The notes: generated by a model from the sequence alone, not told the origin. A stretch of 64,000 nt of DNA from an uncultured Lachnospiraceae bacterium (GCA_948473115.1 CAOKWI010000012.1:1-64000), one strand, 5' to 3'; shown: positions 21,571-30,494, counted from the first letter of the stretch. Made by a program: numbers and translations.

Positions 21571-23568
21571 ATGGCGGAGGAAATCAGGGAACTAATTTTT
21601 CAGGCTGACCCTTATGGTATGAACTGGCTGCGCCAGGACTACCAGTATGGGAAGGTAAGCTGTCCGAAGGGACTGGACAGCGAGGTAACCCACAGAAGGG
21701 AAGGGGATATCGTGTATACGGATATCCGCTTCAGGAATATTACGGACAAGCCAATCTTTACATCCCTGCGGGATATTGGCATATCGGTTCCCCTGGAGGA
21801 CAGATATGACAGCAGCGAGGTCTGTATGAGGCAGCGCTGTCATTCGCATATCTTCTGCGGCGGCGAGATCAGCTATATCATGGCGCTGCGGATGGGGGGA
21901 CAGGCGCCCCATCTGGGGATGGTATTGACCAGGGGAAGCCTGGGCGGCTACAGCGTGGAGCGTGATACCGGGAAAATGAGTAATGACAGGGGATGCTTTC
22001 TCCTGCACCCATCGCCCATGGCGCTGATGCCGGGAGAGGAGAGGGAAATCTGTTTTGTGCTCTTTCCGCATCAGGGCAGGGAAGACTTTTACGGGCAGGC
22101 CTCGGCTTTTACCAGATTTATTCGGGTGGAGGCCACTGCCTGGGTGCTGTTTCGGGGGGAAGAATGTCGTATAGCGATAAAGCCCTTGTTTGAAGCCGGA
22201 TCTGTAGTGGTGGACGGGAAGGAAATTCCGCAGAGAGACGGGCGGTATGAATTGGTGTACAGGGATACGGGGCACAGCGGGGAAAAGGTATTCCATATCT
22301 GCGTGGACGGCATCCATACCTGGTGCCGTATTCTGGTAAAGGAGCCGGCAGAGGAGCTGGCGCGGCGCAGGTGTATGTTTATTGCGCAGCGGCAGCAGTA
22401 TGGGGAAAACGCAGGAGCAGGAGACGGCATGCATTCCGGAATGATGGAAAATGCTGGCGGGAGCGTTGGGGAAGGCTGTCACGCCGGAAGCCTGGAGGGC
22501 GCCTATCTGGCTTATGACAATGAAGAAGGCCACATGTATTATGACCGGAATAACGATTACAACGGGGGGCGGGAACGAGTGGGGATGGGCATCCTCATTG
22601 CAGAGTATCTACAGCTTGTGAAGGATGAGGCGGGCGGCAGTCTTCCGGCCCAGGGGGATTCTCCCGGAGCCGGTGAAATCCCTTTCCTGGAGGAAAGCCT
22701 GAGACGGTATCTGGCTTATGTGGAGCGGGAGCTTTTGGATGTGGAGACAGGGGAGGTCTTCAATGATTTCGGCAGGGACGGCAGCTACAGAAGGCTGTAC
22801 AATCTCCCCTGGTTCGCGGAATTTTATGTGGAGCTCTACCAGCTTTACGGGAAAAAGGAATATCTGGCCAGGGCTGTCAGTATTCTGCGCTATTACTATC
22901 AGGACGGGGGAAGGGAGCATTATCCCATCGAGCTTCCGGTACTGCTGCTGACGCAGGCCCTGGAGGCGGCAGGAATGGGGGAGGAACGGGAGGACATGGA
23001 ACTGCTTTTCCGGAGCCATGCGGACCGGATCGCGGAGGTTGGCTGCAGTTATCCGCCCTCGGAGGTGAATTATGAACAGAGTATCGTGGCGCCGGCCGCA
23101 GATATTCTGCTACAGGTCTATCTGCTCACCAGGGAGGAGAAATATCTGGAGGCAGGGAAAGAGCAGCTTGCAGTGCTGGAGCTTTTCAACGGGATGCAGC
23201 CGGACTGGCATCTCCACGAGGTGGCCATACGGCACTGGGACGGGTACTGGTTTGGAAAAAGAAAGCTGTACGGGGACACGTTCCCCCACTACTGGAGTGC
23301 CCTGACAGGCAACTGTTTTGCGCTGTATCACAGGATTACCGGGGAGGAGGCCTACGCGAAGAGGGCTGCGGCTTCCCTGCGGGGCGTGCTGCCGATGATT
23401 CATTCTGACGGGAGGGCTTCCTGCGCCTATGTTTTTCCCGCGTCTGTAAACGGCAGGCAGGCGGACTGTTTTGACCCCTATGCCAATGACCAGGACTGGG
23501 CGTTGTATTTCACGCTGCGGATGAAGCGGGATTGGGGGAATGCATTCCGCACATATGGAAAGGAATAA
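21571..23568 (+). CDS. Uncharacterised glycosidase-like protein in the pectin locus
   Basis: Long ORF between GH28 and GH43-like genes; C-terminal part resembles alpha/alpha-barrel glycosidases. Confidence 0.55.
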   Translation: MAEEIRELIFQADPYGMNWLRQDYQYGKVSCPKGLDSEVTHRREGDIVYTDIRFRNITDKPIFTSLRDIGISVPLEDRYDSSEVCMRQRCHSHIFCGGEISYIMALRMGGQAPHLGMVLTRGSLGGYSVERDTGKMSNDRGCFLLHPSPMALMPGEEREICFVLFPHQGREDFYGQASAFTRFIRVEATAWVLFRGEECRIAIKPLFEAGSVVVDGKEIPQRDGRYELVYRDTGHSGEKVFHICVDGIHTWCRILVKEPAEELARRRCMFIAQRQQYGENAGAGDGMHSGMMENAGGSVGEGCHAGSLEGAYLAYDNEEGHMYYDRNNDYNGGRERVGMGILIAEYLQLVKDEAGGSLPAQGDSPGAGEIPFLEESLRRYLAYVERELLDVETGEVFNDFGRDGSYRRLYNLPWFAEFYVELYQLYGKKEYLARAVSILRYYYQDGGREHYPIELPVLLLTQALEAAGMGEEREDMELLFRSHADRIAEVGCSYPPSEVNYEQSIVAPAADILLQVYLLTREEKYLEAGKEQLAVLELFNGMQPDWHLHEVAIRHWDGYWFGKRKLYGDTFPHYWSALTGNCFALYHRITGEEAYAKRAAASLRGVLPMIHSDGRASCAYVFPASVNGRQADCFDPYANDQDWALYFTLRMKRDWGNAFRTYGKE

Positions 23569-23572
23569 GACG

Positions 23573-24826
23573 ATGGAGAGAAGAATCCACAATGGGATAC
23601 CCTGGTACGACCAGAATGGGAATCCGGTAAATGCCCACGGGGCCTGTATGGTACCGGCGGAGGGAAAGTATTATTTGATCGGGGAATACAAGACGGATGA
23701 CGTGAACAAATATATGGGGTTTTCCTGCTATTCCACAGAGAATTTCACGGATTGGACCTTTGAAGGGTTTGCCCTGCCCCCCTTAAAGGAGGGGCTTCTG
23801 GGGCGTGACCGGGTCGGGGAACGGGTGAAGGTTCTGGAAAACAGGGTTACGGGAAAGTATGTTATGCTGATGCACACGGACGATATGCGGTACTGCGATC
23901 CCTGCATCGGCCTGGCGGTGGGGGACCAAATCACCGGGGAATATGCTTTTCAGGGGCCGCTGTTGTTTCAGGGGAAGCCCATCCGGTTCTGGGACATGGG
24001 GACTTTTACGGACGAGGACGGAACGGCATATCTGCTGACCCATGAAGGGAATATCTACAGACTGGACGAGGACTATACCGAAGCGGTGGAACTGGTGGCG
24101 GAGAACATCGCCCCGGGAGGGGAATCCCCGGCCATGTTCAGGACCCAGGGAATCTATTATCTGATGCTCTCCCATAAGACATCATGGGAGCGGAATGACA
24201 ATTACTATTTTACGGCGAAGAACCTGCAAGGGCCATGGGAATACAGAGGACTATTCTGTCCGGAGGGAAGCAGGACTTATAACAGTCAATGCTCCTATGT
24301 GTTCCAGTATGGGGACACTCCTGTATACATGGGGGACCGCTGGTCTTATCCGAGACAGGCCTCGGCGGCAACTTTGGTGCTGCTGCCCATTCAGGCAGGG
24401 AATGGGGAGATGAGGATTCCGGAATATCTGCCGGTATGGTCTCCGGATACACTGGAAAAGTCGGATTACCGGATGGAGCATTCCCTGGCGTTTCGTTCCA
24501 ATGTGCGGAATGGGGGGATTTCAGTTGGGTATACGGGAGAGCGAATTGCATTGTTTGGAAATACGGACAACCATGGCGGATATGGGAACATTGAGATTAC
24601 GAATGAAAAAGGAGACTGTGTCTTTCTGGCAAGCATTGACTTCTATAGTGCCGTTCCGGACAGCGGGCTCAGGTTCCTGTCCCCGAAGCTGGCATATGGA
24701 AGGTATATACTGCGCATTTCCGTATCTGGGGAGAACAGCGTATGCATGACCAAGAACGGCACGAAATACGGGAGCGATGACTGCTATATCGATGTGACGG
24801 GGTGGACCGTTTTGGGTGAAATGTAA
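23573..24826 (+). CDS. Family 43-like glycoside hydrolase
   Basis: Five-bladed propeller style sequence: NGIPWYDQNGNPVNAHGACMVPAEGKYYLIGEYK. Confidence 0.75.
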   Translation: MERRIHNGIPWYDQNGNPVNAHGACMVPAEGKYYLIGEYKTDDVNKYMGFSCYSTENFTDWTFEGFALPPLKEGLLGRDRVGERVKVLENRVTGKYVMLMHTDDMRYCDPCIGLAVGDQITGEYAFQGPLLFQGKPIRFWDMGTFTDEDGTAYLLTHEGNIYRLDEDYTEAVELVAENIAPGGESPAMFRTQGIYYLMLSHKTSWERNDNYYFTAKNLQGPWEYRGLFCPEGSRTYNSQCSYVFQYGDTPVYMGDRWSYPRQASAATLVLLPIQAGNGEMRIPEYLPVWSPDTLEKSDYRMEHSLAFRSNVRNGGISVGYTGERIALFGNTDNHGGYGNIEITNEKGDCVFLASIDFYSAVPDSGLRFLSPKLAYGRYILRISVSGENSVCMTKNGTKYGSDDCYIDVTGWTVLGEM

Positions 24827-24860
24827 CAGTTCTTGGTGCTCCAACTCCTGACCGGATGTA

Positions 24861-24905
24861 CTAGAGCGTGTTTGAAAATGCTTTCCGTCAGATGTGCGTC
24901 GCACC
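24861..24905. repeat. Dispersed intergenic repeat (copy 2)
   Basis: CTAGAGCGTGTTTGAAAATGCTTTCCGTCAGATGTGCGTCGCA, inverted relative to 8640-8775. Confidence 0.55.
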
Positions 24906-24910
24906 ATGCT

Positions 24911-24949
24911 TTCTGAGGAAGCTCTGATGAAATCACCGCTTCCTCAGAA
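24911..24949. terminator. Hairpin between convergent genes
   Basis: TTCTGAGGAAGC...GCTTCCTCAGAA, perfect 12-bp stem; no clear U-tract. Confidence 0.45.
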
Positions 24950-24962
24950 GTGCATTACCGTT

Positions 24963-26966
24963 TTATATCGTCTGTAGCTCCGCCAGCTGGCTGGCATGCT
25001 TTTTGAAGAAGTCCACTCTTGGCTCCAGATGCTTTAATTCATGTTTCCCAATATCAGCGATATAACAGGAAACGGGGTCTAAAATATGCTTCCAATCCCA
25101 CAGCTCTTCCCCCAGCCGCAGATATTCCCTGAACATCTCACATCCCTCCGGAGCGATGGGGTGGATCAGTATTGCCATGATCTTGCAGGCATACAGGCAG
25201 TCTGACACAAGCTGTCTTCTGAGTCCGGCATCCCCTGCCGCATCGGCCGCTTTCACATTGTTTACCCAATGCTTGTTGACTGACCGGATAAATTCATCCA
25301 AGGTGTAGGAAACACGGTGAAAATCATGGTTGTACATATGCCGCTCATATGCAAGTACCGCTTTTCCGGCTAAGAGCCGGATCGGTTCGCTCACCTCGTC
25401 CTTCGGTATTTTTCCGCCGTAATTGCTCTGAATGGCATAAAGGCAGCTGCGGATCAGGCGGTTGAACACATTGGTGATCAGATTGCCGTCCTTCAGGACT
25501 GCATCCGTATCAGTGGAGTCTGCCTCTGCCATAAATACCTGGGGTTTAAAGCTGACACTTTTGGAGGACAATCCCAGGCTCATAAAATGCATCCGCAGCT
25601 GATCTTTTGTATAATGTGCAAGCAGCTCGTCCGCCATGGGGGGCTTTATTGCAGAACTGCTGCCGGCCTTTGCGTCCATATACAATAAATGCCGGTTGGC
25701 CGTGATGTGGGTGAGGTGGATCTTTCCCATTTCCGGCTTTTCCCCTTTGGGGATCTGCAGTCCCGTAAACAGGCCTGTCTGGGCGATGGCATAGAAATAT
25801 ATATTGTCTTCCCCGATGAACTGGTAGACCTCCGCGTCGTCGTCATACCACCACCTGGACAGGTCTTCCTCCTTTCCCTGTCCTCTCAGATATGCCAGGG
25901 TAAAGGAAACAGGCGCCCAAAGCGATTCCGGCCACACCCAGAAGGTGAGATCCCGTAATCCTTCGCACTCCGGAAACGGAACGCCCCATGCCACATTGCC
26001 GGATAACCGAAAGGGAACCAGCGTCTTTCCGGAGGTGTAATGAATGTTTTCTGCCTCCAATACGCTTTTGGCCCTGTCCCGGTCATCCAGATTTTCAAAA
26101 GCAAATACGACGGATGGTTTTTTGGGCTCATCCGTCAGCCGGTGAGGCGGCAGCTTTTGGGATAATTCGGATAAATCCTCTATATATTTTCTGGGTACGT
26201 ACAGCAAGGGCTTTTTCAGAAATTCTTCCACGGTTTCCAGCTGGTATTTGCGGGTATTTGTGCTTTTGCGCAGAAAGTCGTTGTACTCCTTCACCATGGG
26301 AATACAGTACTCCAGGTCGAAATACCAGTTTTCCACATTTTTGAGGACAGGTCTTTTATTGGACAGGCTGCTGACAGGGTCGATCAGCTCGGAGGGCAGG
26401 AACTGATGTCCCAGCGAGCATTCATCGGCGTATGCTTTATCCGATGTACATTCCGGAATGGGGCATTTTCCCGTCACCTGTCTGCCGTTTAAAAACATCC
26501 TTTTCTCCTCGTCGTAAAACTGGGGTATGGACATTTTTTTCAGATATCCGTTTTGATACAGTGTGTGAAATATCCGGGCCGATATCCGCTTGTGGATTTC
26601 CCCTGCCTCCCCTATGGCGGAAGCGCCGAAGAAATCCAGGCTGATGCCGTAATTGTCCAGGGTTTTCCTCTGGCTGCGGTGGTTTGTGAGCACGTATTCT
26701 TCCAAAGTACCCTTGTATCCTGTCTCCTGTAGTCTGCGGTAACTTTCCATGACAGGAGAGCCGTAGCAGTCTGTTCCGGACAGGAAGATCACATTTTCCT
26801 TTCCGATCCGGTCCCTTAAAAATCTCGCAAAGATATCGGCATGGATGAACATGCCCCCCACATGTCCGAAATGCAGGCTTTTGTTTCCGTAAGGCATGCC
26901 TGCGGTTATAATTGCCCGTTTGGGAAAAACAGGGCGCTCATTTGGGGCTAAACGTTTACTGGTCAT
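24963..26966 (-). CDS. Methionyl-tRNA synthetase-like class I tRNA ligase (possible paralog)
   Basis: GMPYGNKSLHFGHVGGMFIHADIFARFLR, FLSGTDCYGSP, Cys-rich knuckle; KMSKS loop region not canonical (YMDAKAGSSSAIKPP). Confidence 0.8.
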   Translation of the reverse strand: MTSKRLAPNERPVFPKRAIITAGMPYGNKSLHFGHVGGMFIHADIFARFLRDRIGKENVIFLSGTDCYGSPVMESYRRLQETGYKGTLEEYVLTNHRSQRKTLDNYGISLDFFGASAIGEAGEIHKRISARIFHTLYQNGYLKKMSIPQFYDEEKRMFLNGRQVTGKCPIPECTSDKAYADECSLGHQFLPSELIDPVSSLSNKRPVLKNVENWYFDLEYCIPMVKEYNDFLRKSTNTRKYQLETVEEFLKKPLLYVPRKYIEDLSELSQKLPPHRLTDEPKKPSVVFAFENLDDRDRAKSVLEAENIHYTSGKTLVPFRLSGNVAWGVPFPECEGLRDLTFWVWPESLWAPVSFTLAYLRGQGKEEDLSRWWYDDDAEVYQFIGEDNIYFYAIAQTGLFTGLQIPKGEKPEMGKIHLTHITANRHLLYMDAKAGSSSAIKPPMADELLAHYTKDQLRMHFMSLGLSSKSVSFKPQVFMAEADSTDTDAVLKDGNLITNVFNRLIRSCLYAIQSNYGGKIPKDEVSEPIRLLAGKAVLAYERHMYNHDFHRVSYTLDEFIRSVNKHWVNNVKAADAAGDAGLRRQLVSDCLYACKIMAILIHPIAPEGCEMFREYLRLGEELWDWKHILDPVSCYIADIGKHELKHLEPRVDFFKKHASQLAELQTI

Positions 26967-26987
26967 AATATCCTTTCCTTTCTGTTA

Positions 26988-27128
26988 TTATATATCATAC
27001 AGTCTCTTGAAAATAGTTCCCATCTGCTTTCGCAGTGGATGCTTTCCGGAGCGTCCAACCGCGCAGGCGGAATGTTTTTTGTTCGGATCCTTCCCTGTCT
27101 GCCGGGGAAGCCCTGACTGTTCCGGCAT
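26988..27128 (-). CDS. Small basic ORF (46 aa) immediately upstream of the MetRS-like gene
   Basis: MPEQSGLPRQTGKDPNKKHSACAVGRSGKHPLRKQMGTIFKRLYDI with strong SD GAAAGGGGG; not in the ORF track because of size. Confidence 0.45.
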   Translation of the reverse strand: MPEQSGLPRQTGKDPNKKHSACAVGRSGKHPLRKQMGTIFKRLYDI

Positions 27129-27164
27129 AGTATTCCCCCTTTCGGAATTATGATAAAGTATATA

Positions 27165-27203
27165 TAAAAAACGGTCGAAAACTCATATTGAGCTTTCGAC
27201 CGT
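27165..27203 (-). terminator. Intrinsic terminator/attenuator in the leader of the MetRS-like gene
   Basis: Minus strand ACGGTCGAAA-loop-TTTCGACCGT followed by TTTTTT. Confidence 0.8.
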
Positions 27204-27235
27204 CCGGTTTCAGGTTGACGAGAATAAGATTCTCT

Positions 27236-27328
27236 TCAGGAACGCAGCGCAAAAAGCCCATTGTCGGTTTTGACAATAAGCTGCTGTCGCTGGTTCATGC
27301 TGTTCATGGGGATTGGATATTTCACCAT
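27236..27328 (-). CDS. Candidate 30-aa leader ORF
   Basis: MVKYPIPMNSMNQRQQLIVKTDNGLFALRS on minus strand, between promoter and terminator. Confidence 0.35.
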   Translation of the reverse strand: MVKYPIPMNSMNQRQQLIVKTDNGLFALRS

Positions 27329-27372
27329 GGGATTATATTTCCTTTCGCTGTGCGGATATACAATTTTGGGTA

Positions 27373-27401
27373 ATTATAGCAGTAAGCGTCTTGTGTGTCA
27401 A
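27373..27401 (-). promoter_or_regulatory. Consensus sigma-A promoter on minus strand
   Basis: TTGACA - 17 bp - TATAAT, both hexamers perfect. Confidence 0.85.
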
Positions 27402-27430
27402 TAGAAAAACAAGGCGACAGTTCAGAGCCC

Positions 27431-27573
27431 GTTACTGTTCACAGCTTCGCTGCTCACAGCAACATAATGCACACAAAATGAGCAAAAGACGCTCATTTTG
27501 GCGCCCGCAGTCTCGGGTTTTTATGCCCAAAACGCATAAAAACGCCTTCGCGAAACCGGCTGTGAATAGTAAC
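27431..27573. mobile_element. 143-bp hairpin-rich MITE with 8-bp TSD
   Basis: GTTACTGTTCACAGC ... GGCTGTGAATAGTAAC, flanked by perfect CAGAGCCC repeats (27423-27430, 27574-27581); shares an internal module with the 30565 element. Confidence 0.85.
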
Positions 27574-27589
27574 CAGAGCCCTCGTTGTC

Positions 27590-28324
27590 CTACATCTGCG
27601 CCCTGAAAAAGTCGATGGAATATTCCCTGGCAGCAGTGCTGTCGGCTCCGTCAAAGCCATGACTCGCACCGGGAATGACAATGAGACGGGCATCCTCGTA
27701 TACGGACAGGGCCTTTTCGGAATAGCCAAGGGGCACGGTGGGATCCTGATCCCCGTGAATCATCAGAACAGCCCCTTGGTAAGCCGGGATGATTTCATAT
27801 ACCTTGATATCCATGGCCTCCCTGTCAAAGGGCTCTCCCAGACGAAGGCCGAAAACCTCCCGCTCCCCGGCCTCGTACCGTTTTTTTGCGCCTTCCGGAA
27901 CCACGAAGGCGGGATACCACAGCACCTGTGCCCTGATATCCTCCGGCCGCCGGGCTGCCACCAGCGCAGAGACCAGGCCGCCCATGCTTTCTCCCTGGAG
28001 GAATATCCGTCCCGGATCCACATAGTCCAGTTCTTTCACACAGTCGATGACTGTCTCCAGGTCCTCACATTCCGTACCCACCGTCATTTCCTCAAACGTA
28101 CCATCGCTGAGGGATTCCGGCCCCCCGCCGCAGAAGTCGAAGAACAGGCAGCAGATGCCTGCCTCCGCGAAGCCGTCCCCATGGTGCATCAGTTCCCGGA
28201 AGTTGCTTCCGAAGCCATGGCAGAATATCACCACAGGGAGTCTCTGCGCTGTCGTCTCCGGCAGATAAATGCGCCCCCGGATGGTTTTTCCGTCTTTTTT
28301 TACAAATGTCATTTCTTTTGTCAT
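27590..28324 (-). CDS. Alpha/beta hydrolase
   Basis: VIFCHGFGSN, GESMGG nucleophile elbow, HGDQDPTVPL, SHGF. Confidence 0.92.
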   Translation of the reverse strand: MTKEMTFVKKDGKTIRGRIYLPETTAQRLPVVIFCHGFGSNFRELMHHGDGFAEAGICCLFFDFCGGGPESLSDGTFEEMTVGTECEDLETVIDCVKELDYVDPGRIFLQGESMGGLVSALVAARRPEDIRAQVLWYPAFVVPEGAKKRYEAGEREVFGLRLGEPFDREAMDIKVYEIIPAYQGAVLMIHGDQDPTVPLGYSEKALSVYEDARLIVIPGASHGFDGADSTAAREYSIDFFRAQM

Positions 28325-28559
28325 CTTTGTCTCCCTTTCCTCCCAATACTTTCAATTTCTCTCAATGCTTTCAATTCATTGGCGCAAGCCGCCTGGCTTT
28401 TCTTCCTCCGGCCGGTTCAACGTGTTGAATATGGCCATTTTCAGCAGATTCGATAGTGCCGGGGCAGTCAGCGGCCGAACGGCCATCTATACCATGCTTG
28501 CCTTGTAATCATGATCATAATACTATCATAATACAGAAGCCTGTATAATGCAAACCTAT

Positions 28560-28822
28560 CGTAACAGTTCAGTCTTGATAGTGCCAGGCGGTTTGTTTTT
28601 TGGCAAGGGGGGACGGCGCAGAAAGTACCCCTGCCTCTCCTGCTCCTGTATCCTGAAAGCTTATATATATCACATAGCAAAATTAAGGCAACCATTCAAA
28701 GCCAACTGGAAAAGTATTGTGAGGTTCAATCAATACATATTACGAAAAGTCAGGCGGAGACGTGCTGTCCTGCCCTAAGCGGACTTTGGAGGGCGGTCTT
28801 AGCGGAGATGAAATCCACTGCT
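28560..28822. mobile_element. Degraded GTAAC-terminated element (left part only)
   Basis: GTAACAGTTCAGTCTTGATAGTGCCAGGCGGTTTG left terminus and a ~78-bp block matching 53070-53148; right terminus absent. Confidence 0.55.
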
Positions 28823-28854
28823 TTGGAGTCAAAAGGGAAATCCTCCGTGAAATA

Positions 28855-28925
28855 GATCATCTCATTATATTTTTACACAGCGTCACAGATGGCGCTGTGG
28901 TGCATAACGGTTTATTAGTTTATCC
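28855..28925. repeat. Short dispersed repeat, copy 1
   Basis: ATAGATCATCTCATTATATTTTTACA...GGTGCATAACGGTTTATTAGTTTA; near copy at 30490-30561. Confidence 0.6.
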
Positions 28926-29066
28926 AGAACATTATGCAAGGGGTATTGACTTGCACATTTTTGCTTGATATGATAAAAATATATTATAAAGTTTTGGTTT
29001 TTATGTTAATGGTAATGCAGAATTGAAGAATTTCTTAATAAAAATTTTGAAGAGAGTAAGACTATT

Positions 29067-29539
29067 ATGGAAATTAATCCTAGTTCACTAGATTTTTTCC
29101 CATGCCTAATGGAAAAATATCCTAACAAAATTGTTATTCCATATAAAAGAGGAGAAGAATTATTAGGTGTACTTAAAGATTTGTATTGTTTTGAACCAAT
29201 TGATTATGATGCGGCAATGATTGAAATGAGGGGGTTTGTAGTTGGGAAAAAAATACCAGGGAAAAGAATACAGTTTATTTATTAAAGTTAAATAATTCAT
29301 CTGAATTATTCTATAAATATCATACTGCTAGATTTTTTCCTAGAAGTAGGATTATTCTTTTAATAGATAACGATAAGGATGAATTTATTTCTAATGATCA
29401 TTTGTTTCAGACCAAAATAAATATTTTGAGAGGTATAAATAAAGAAGATGTTGACAATTTCACACAAGAGTTTAAAGTATATTTAAATTTATTTTATCTA
29501 TATGACTTGGCATTAGAGAATGATAATATACTTAATTAA
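29067..29539 (+). pseudogene. AT-rich hypothetical gene split by a -1 frame change
   Basis: Frame 1 MEINPSSLDFF...GFVVGKK; -1 frame continues KNTVYLLKLNNSSELFYKYHTARFFPRSRIILLIDNDKDEF...LENDNILN. Junction at GGGAAAAAAATACC near 29245. Confidence 0.5.
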
Positions 29540-29668
29540 GAAGAAGGAGACCTTACTATGAGTAATATGAATATGAATGATTTTTAAGTCACACATTTTT
29601 CGACGACAAATTTACTTTGTTATCTCTTGAAATATTTATTCAAATTAATATCAAAATATTATTGGTAA

Positions 29669-29716
29669 AAATCCCCTTGAATTTAGAAAGTGAAGTGATT
29701 CAAGGGGATTTTTTTC
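29669..29716 (+). terminator. Strong intrinsic terminator
   Basis: AAATCCCCTTGAAT ... ATTCAAGGGGATTTTTTT, perfect 14-bp stem. Confidence 0.8.
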
Positions 29717-29739
29717 TCTCTATTGTCACGGCAAAACTC

Positions 29740-30494
29740 CTTTTCCCCTCTGGCAGATTTTCGTTTTCCCTCCCGATTGTCTTTTTTGCGGTCCTGGGAA
29801 ATGCGGATGAATGGGGAGAAATAGAAAGCTTCGCAAAAAGGAAGGAGATGTGGCTGCGTAAATACCTGGAACTTTCATCCGGCATCCCGACAGATGATAC
29901 CTACCGTATCGTGATGGGGAACATTGGCACGGAACATTTCTACCAGGCTGCAGCGGGGCTGCTGATCCAGACAATAGAGGGAATCGTGCTGCTGTCCGGG
30001 AAGGAAAGCAGGGGATCCAAAAGGAAGCCGGGGGGCAGGGGGAGGCAAAGGCACTGCAGACCCTGAATGTGTATTCAAATGACTATGGGATATGTCTGGC
30101 ACAGAAATTCATTGATGAGAGGACAAACGAGATACCGGCGGCGTAGGAACTGTTGGGGCTTATGAACCTGCGGGATATGATCGTGACGGCGGATGCCATG
30201 AACTGCCAGAAGGATACTGTTTCTGCAATTGTATCGGGGAAAGGGGACTATGTGCTTGCCCTGAAAGGGAACCAGGGGCTGTTCCATGAAGAAGTCAGGG
30301 ACTACTTTGAAGGAGGCGTACTGGAAAACCTGAAAGGGAAAGAAGGATGCTACAAAAAGACAGTGGAGCCGGAATACGGGGGGAGTGCAGTCCGGGAATA
30401 CTACATCACGGAGGACACGGACTGGTACAGTGAACGGGGGAAGTGGAAAAACTCAGGAGTTTCGGGATGGTGGGTAAGATTCTGGAGAAGATAA
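29740..30494 (+). pseudogene. ISAs1-family transposase remnant
   Basis: MWLRKYLELSSGIPTDDTYRIVMGNI, KFIDERTNEIPA(stop)ELLGLMNLRDMIVTADAMNCQKDTVSAIVSGKGDYVLALKGNQ; in-frame TAG at 30144-30146, upstream frameshift, no normal C-terminus. Confidence 0.85.

Noticed and set aside
24822-24834. GTAACAGTTCTT after the GH43-like gene as an element end
   Set aside because: Only a partial match to the terminus; no matching right end or TSD found.
26966-27401. T-box riboswitch upstream of the synthetase-like gene
   Set aside because: A terminator is present but I could not find the T-box sequence AGGGTGGNACCGCG or a clear specifier stem.
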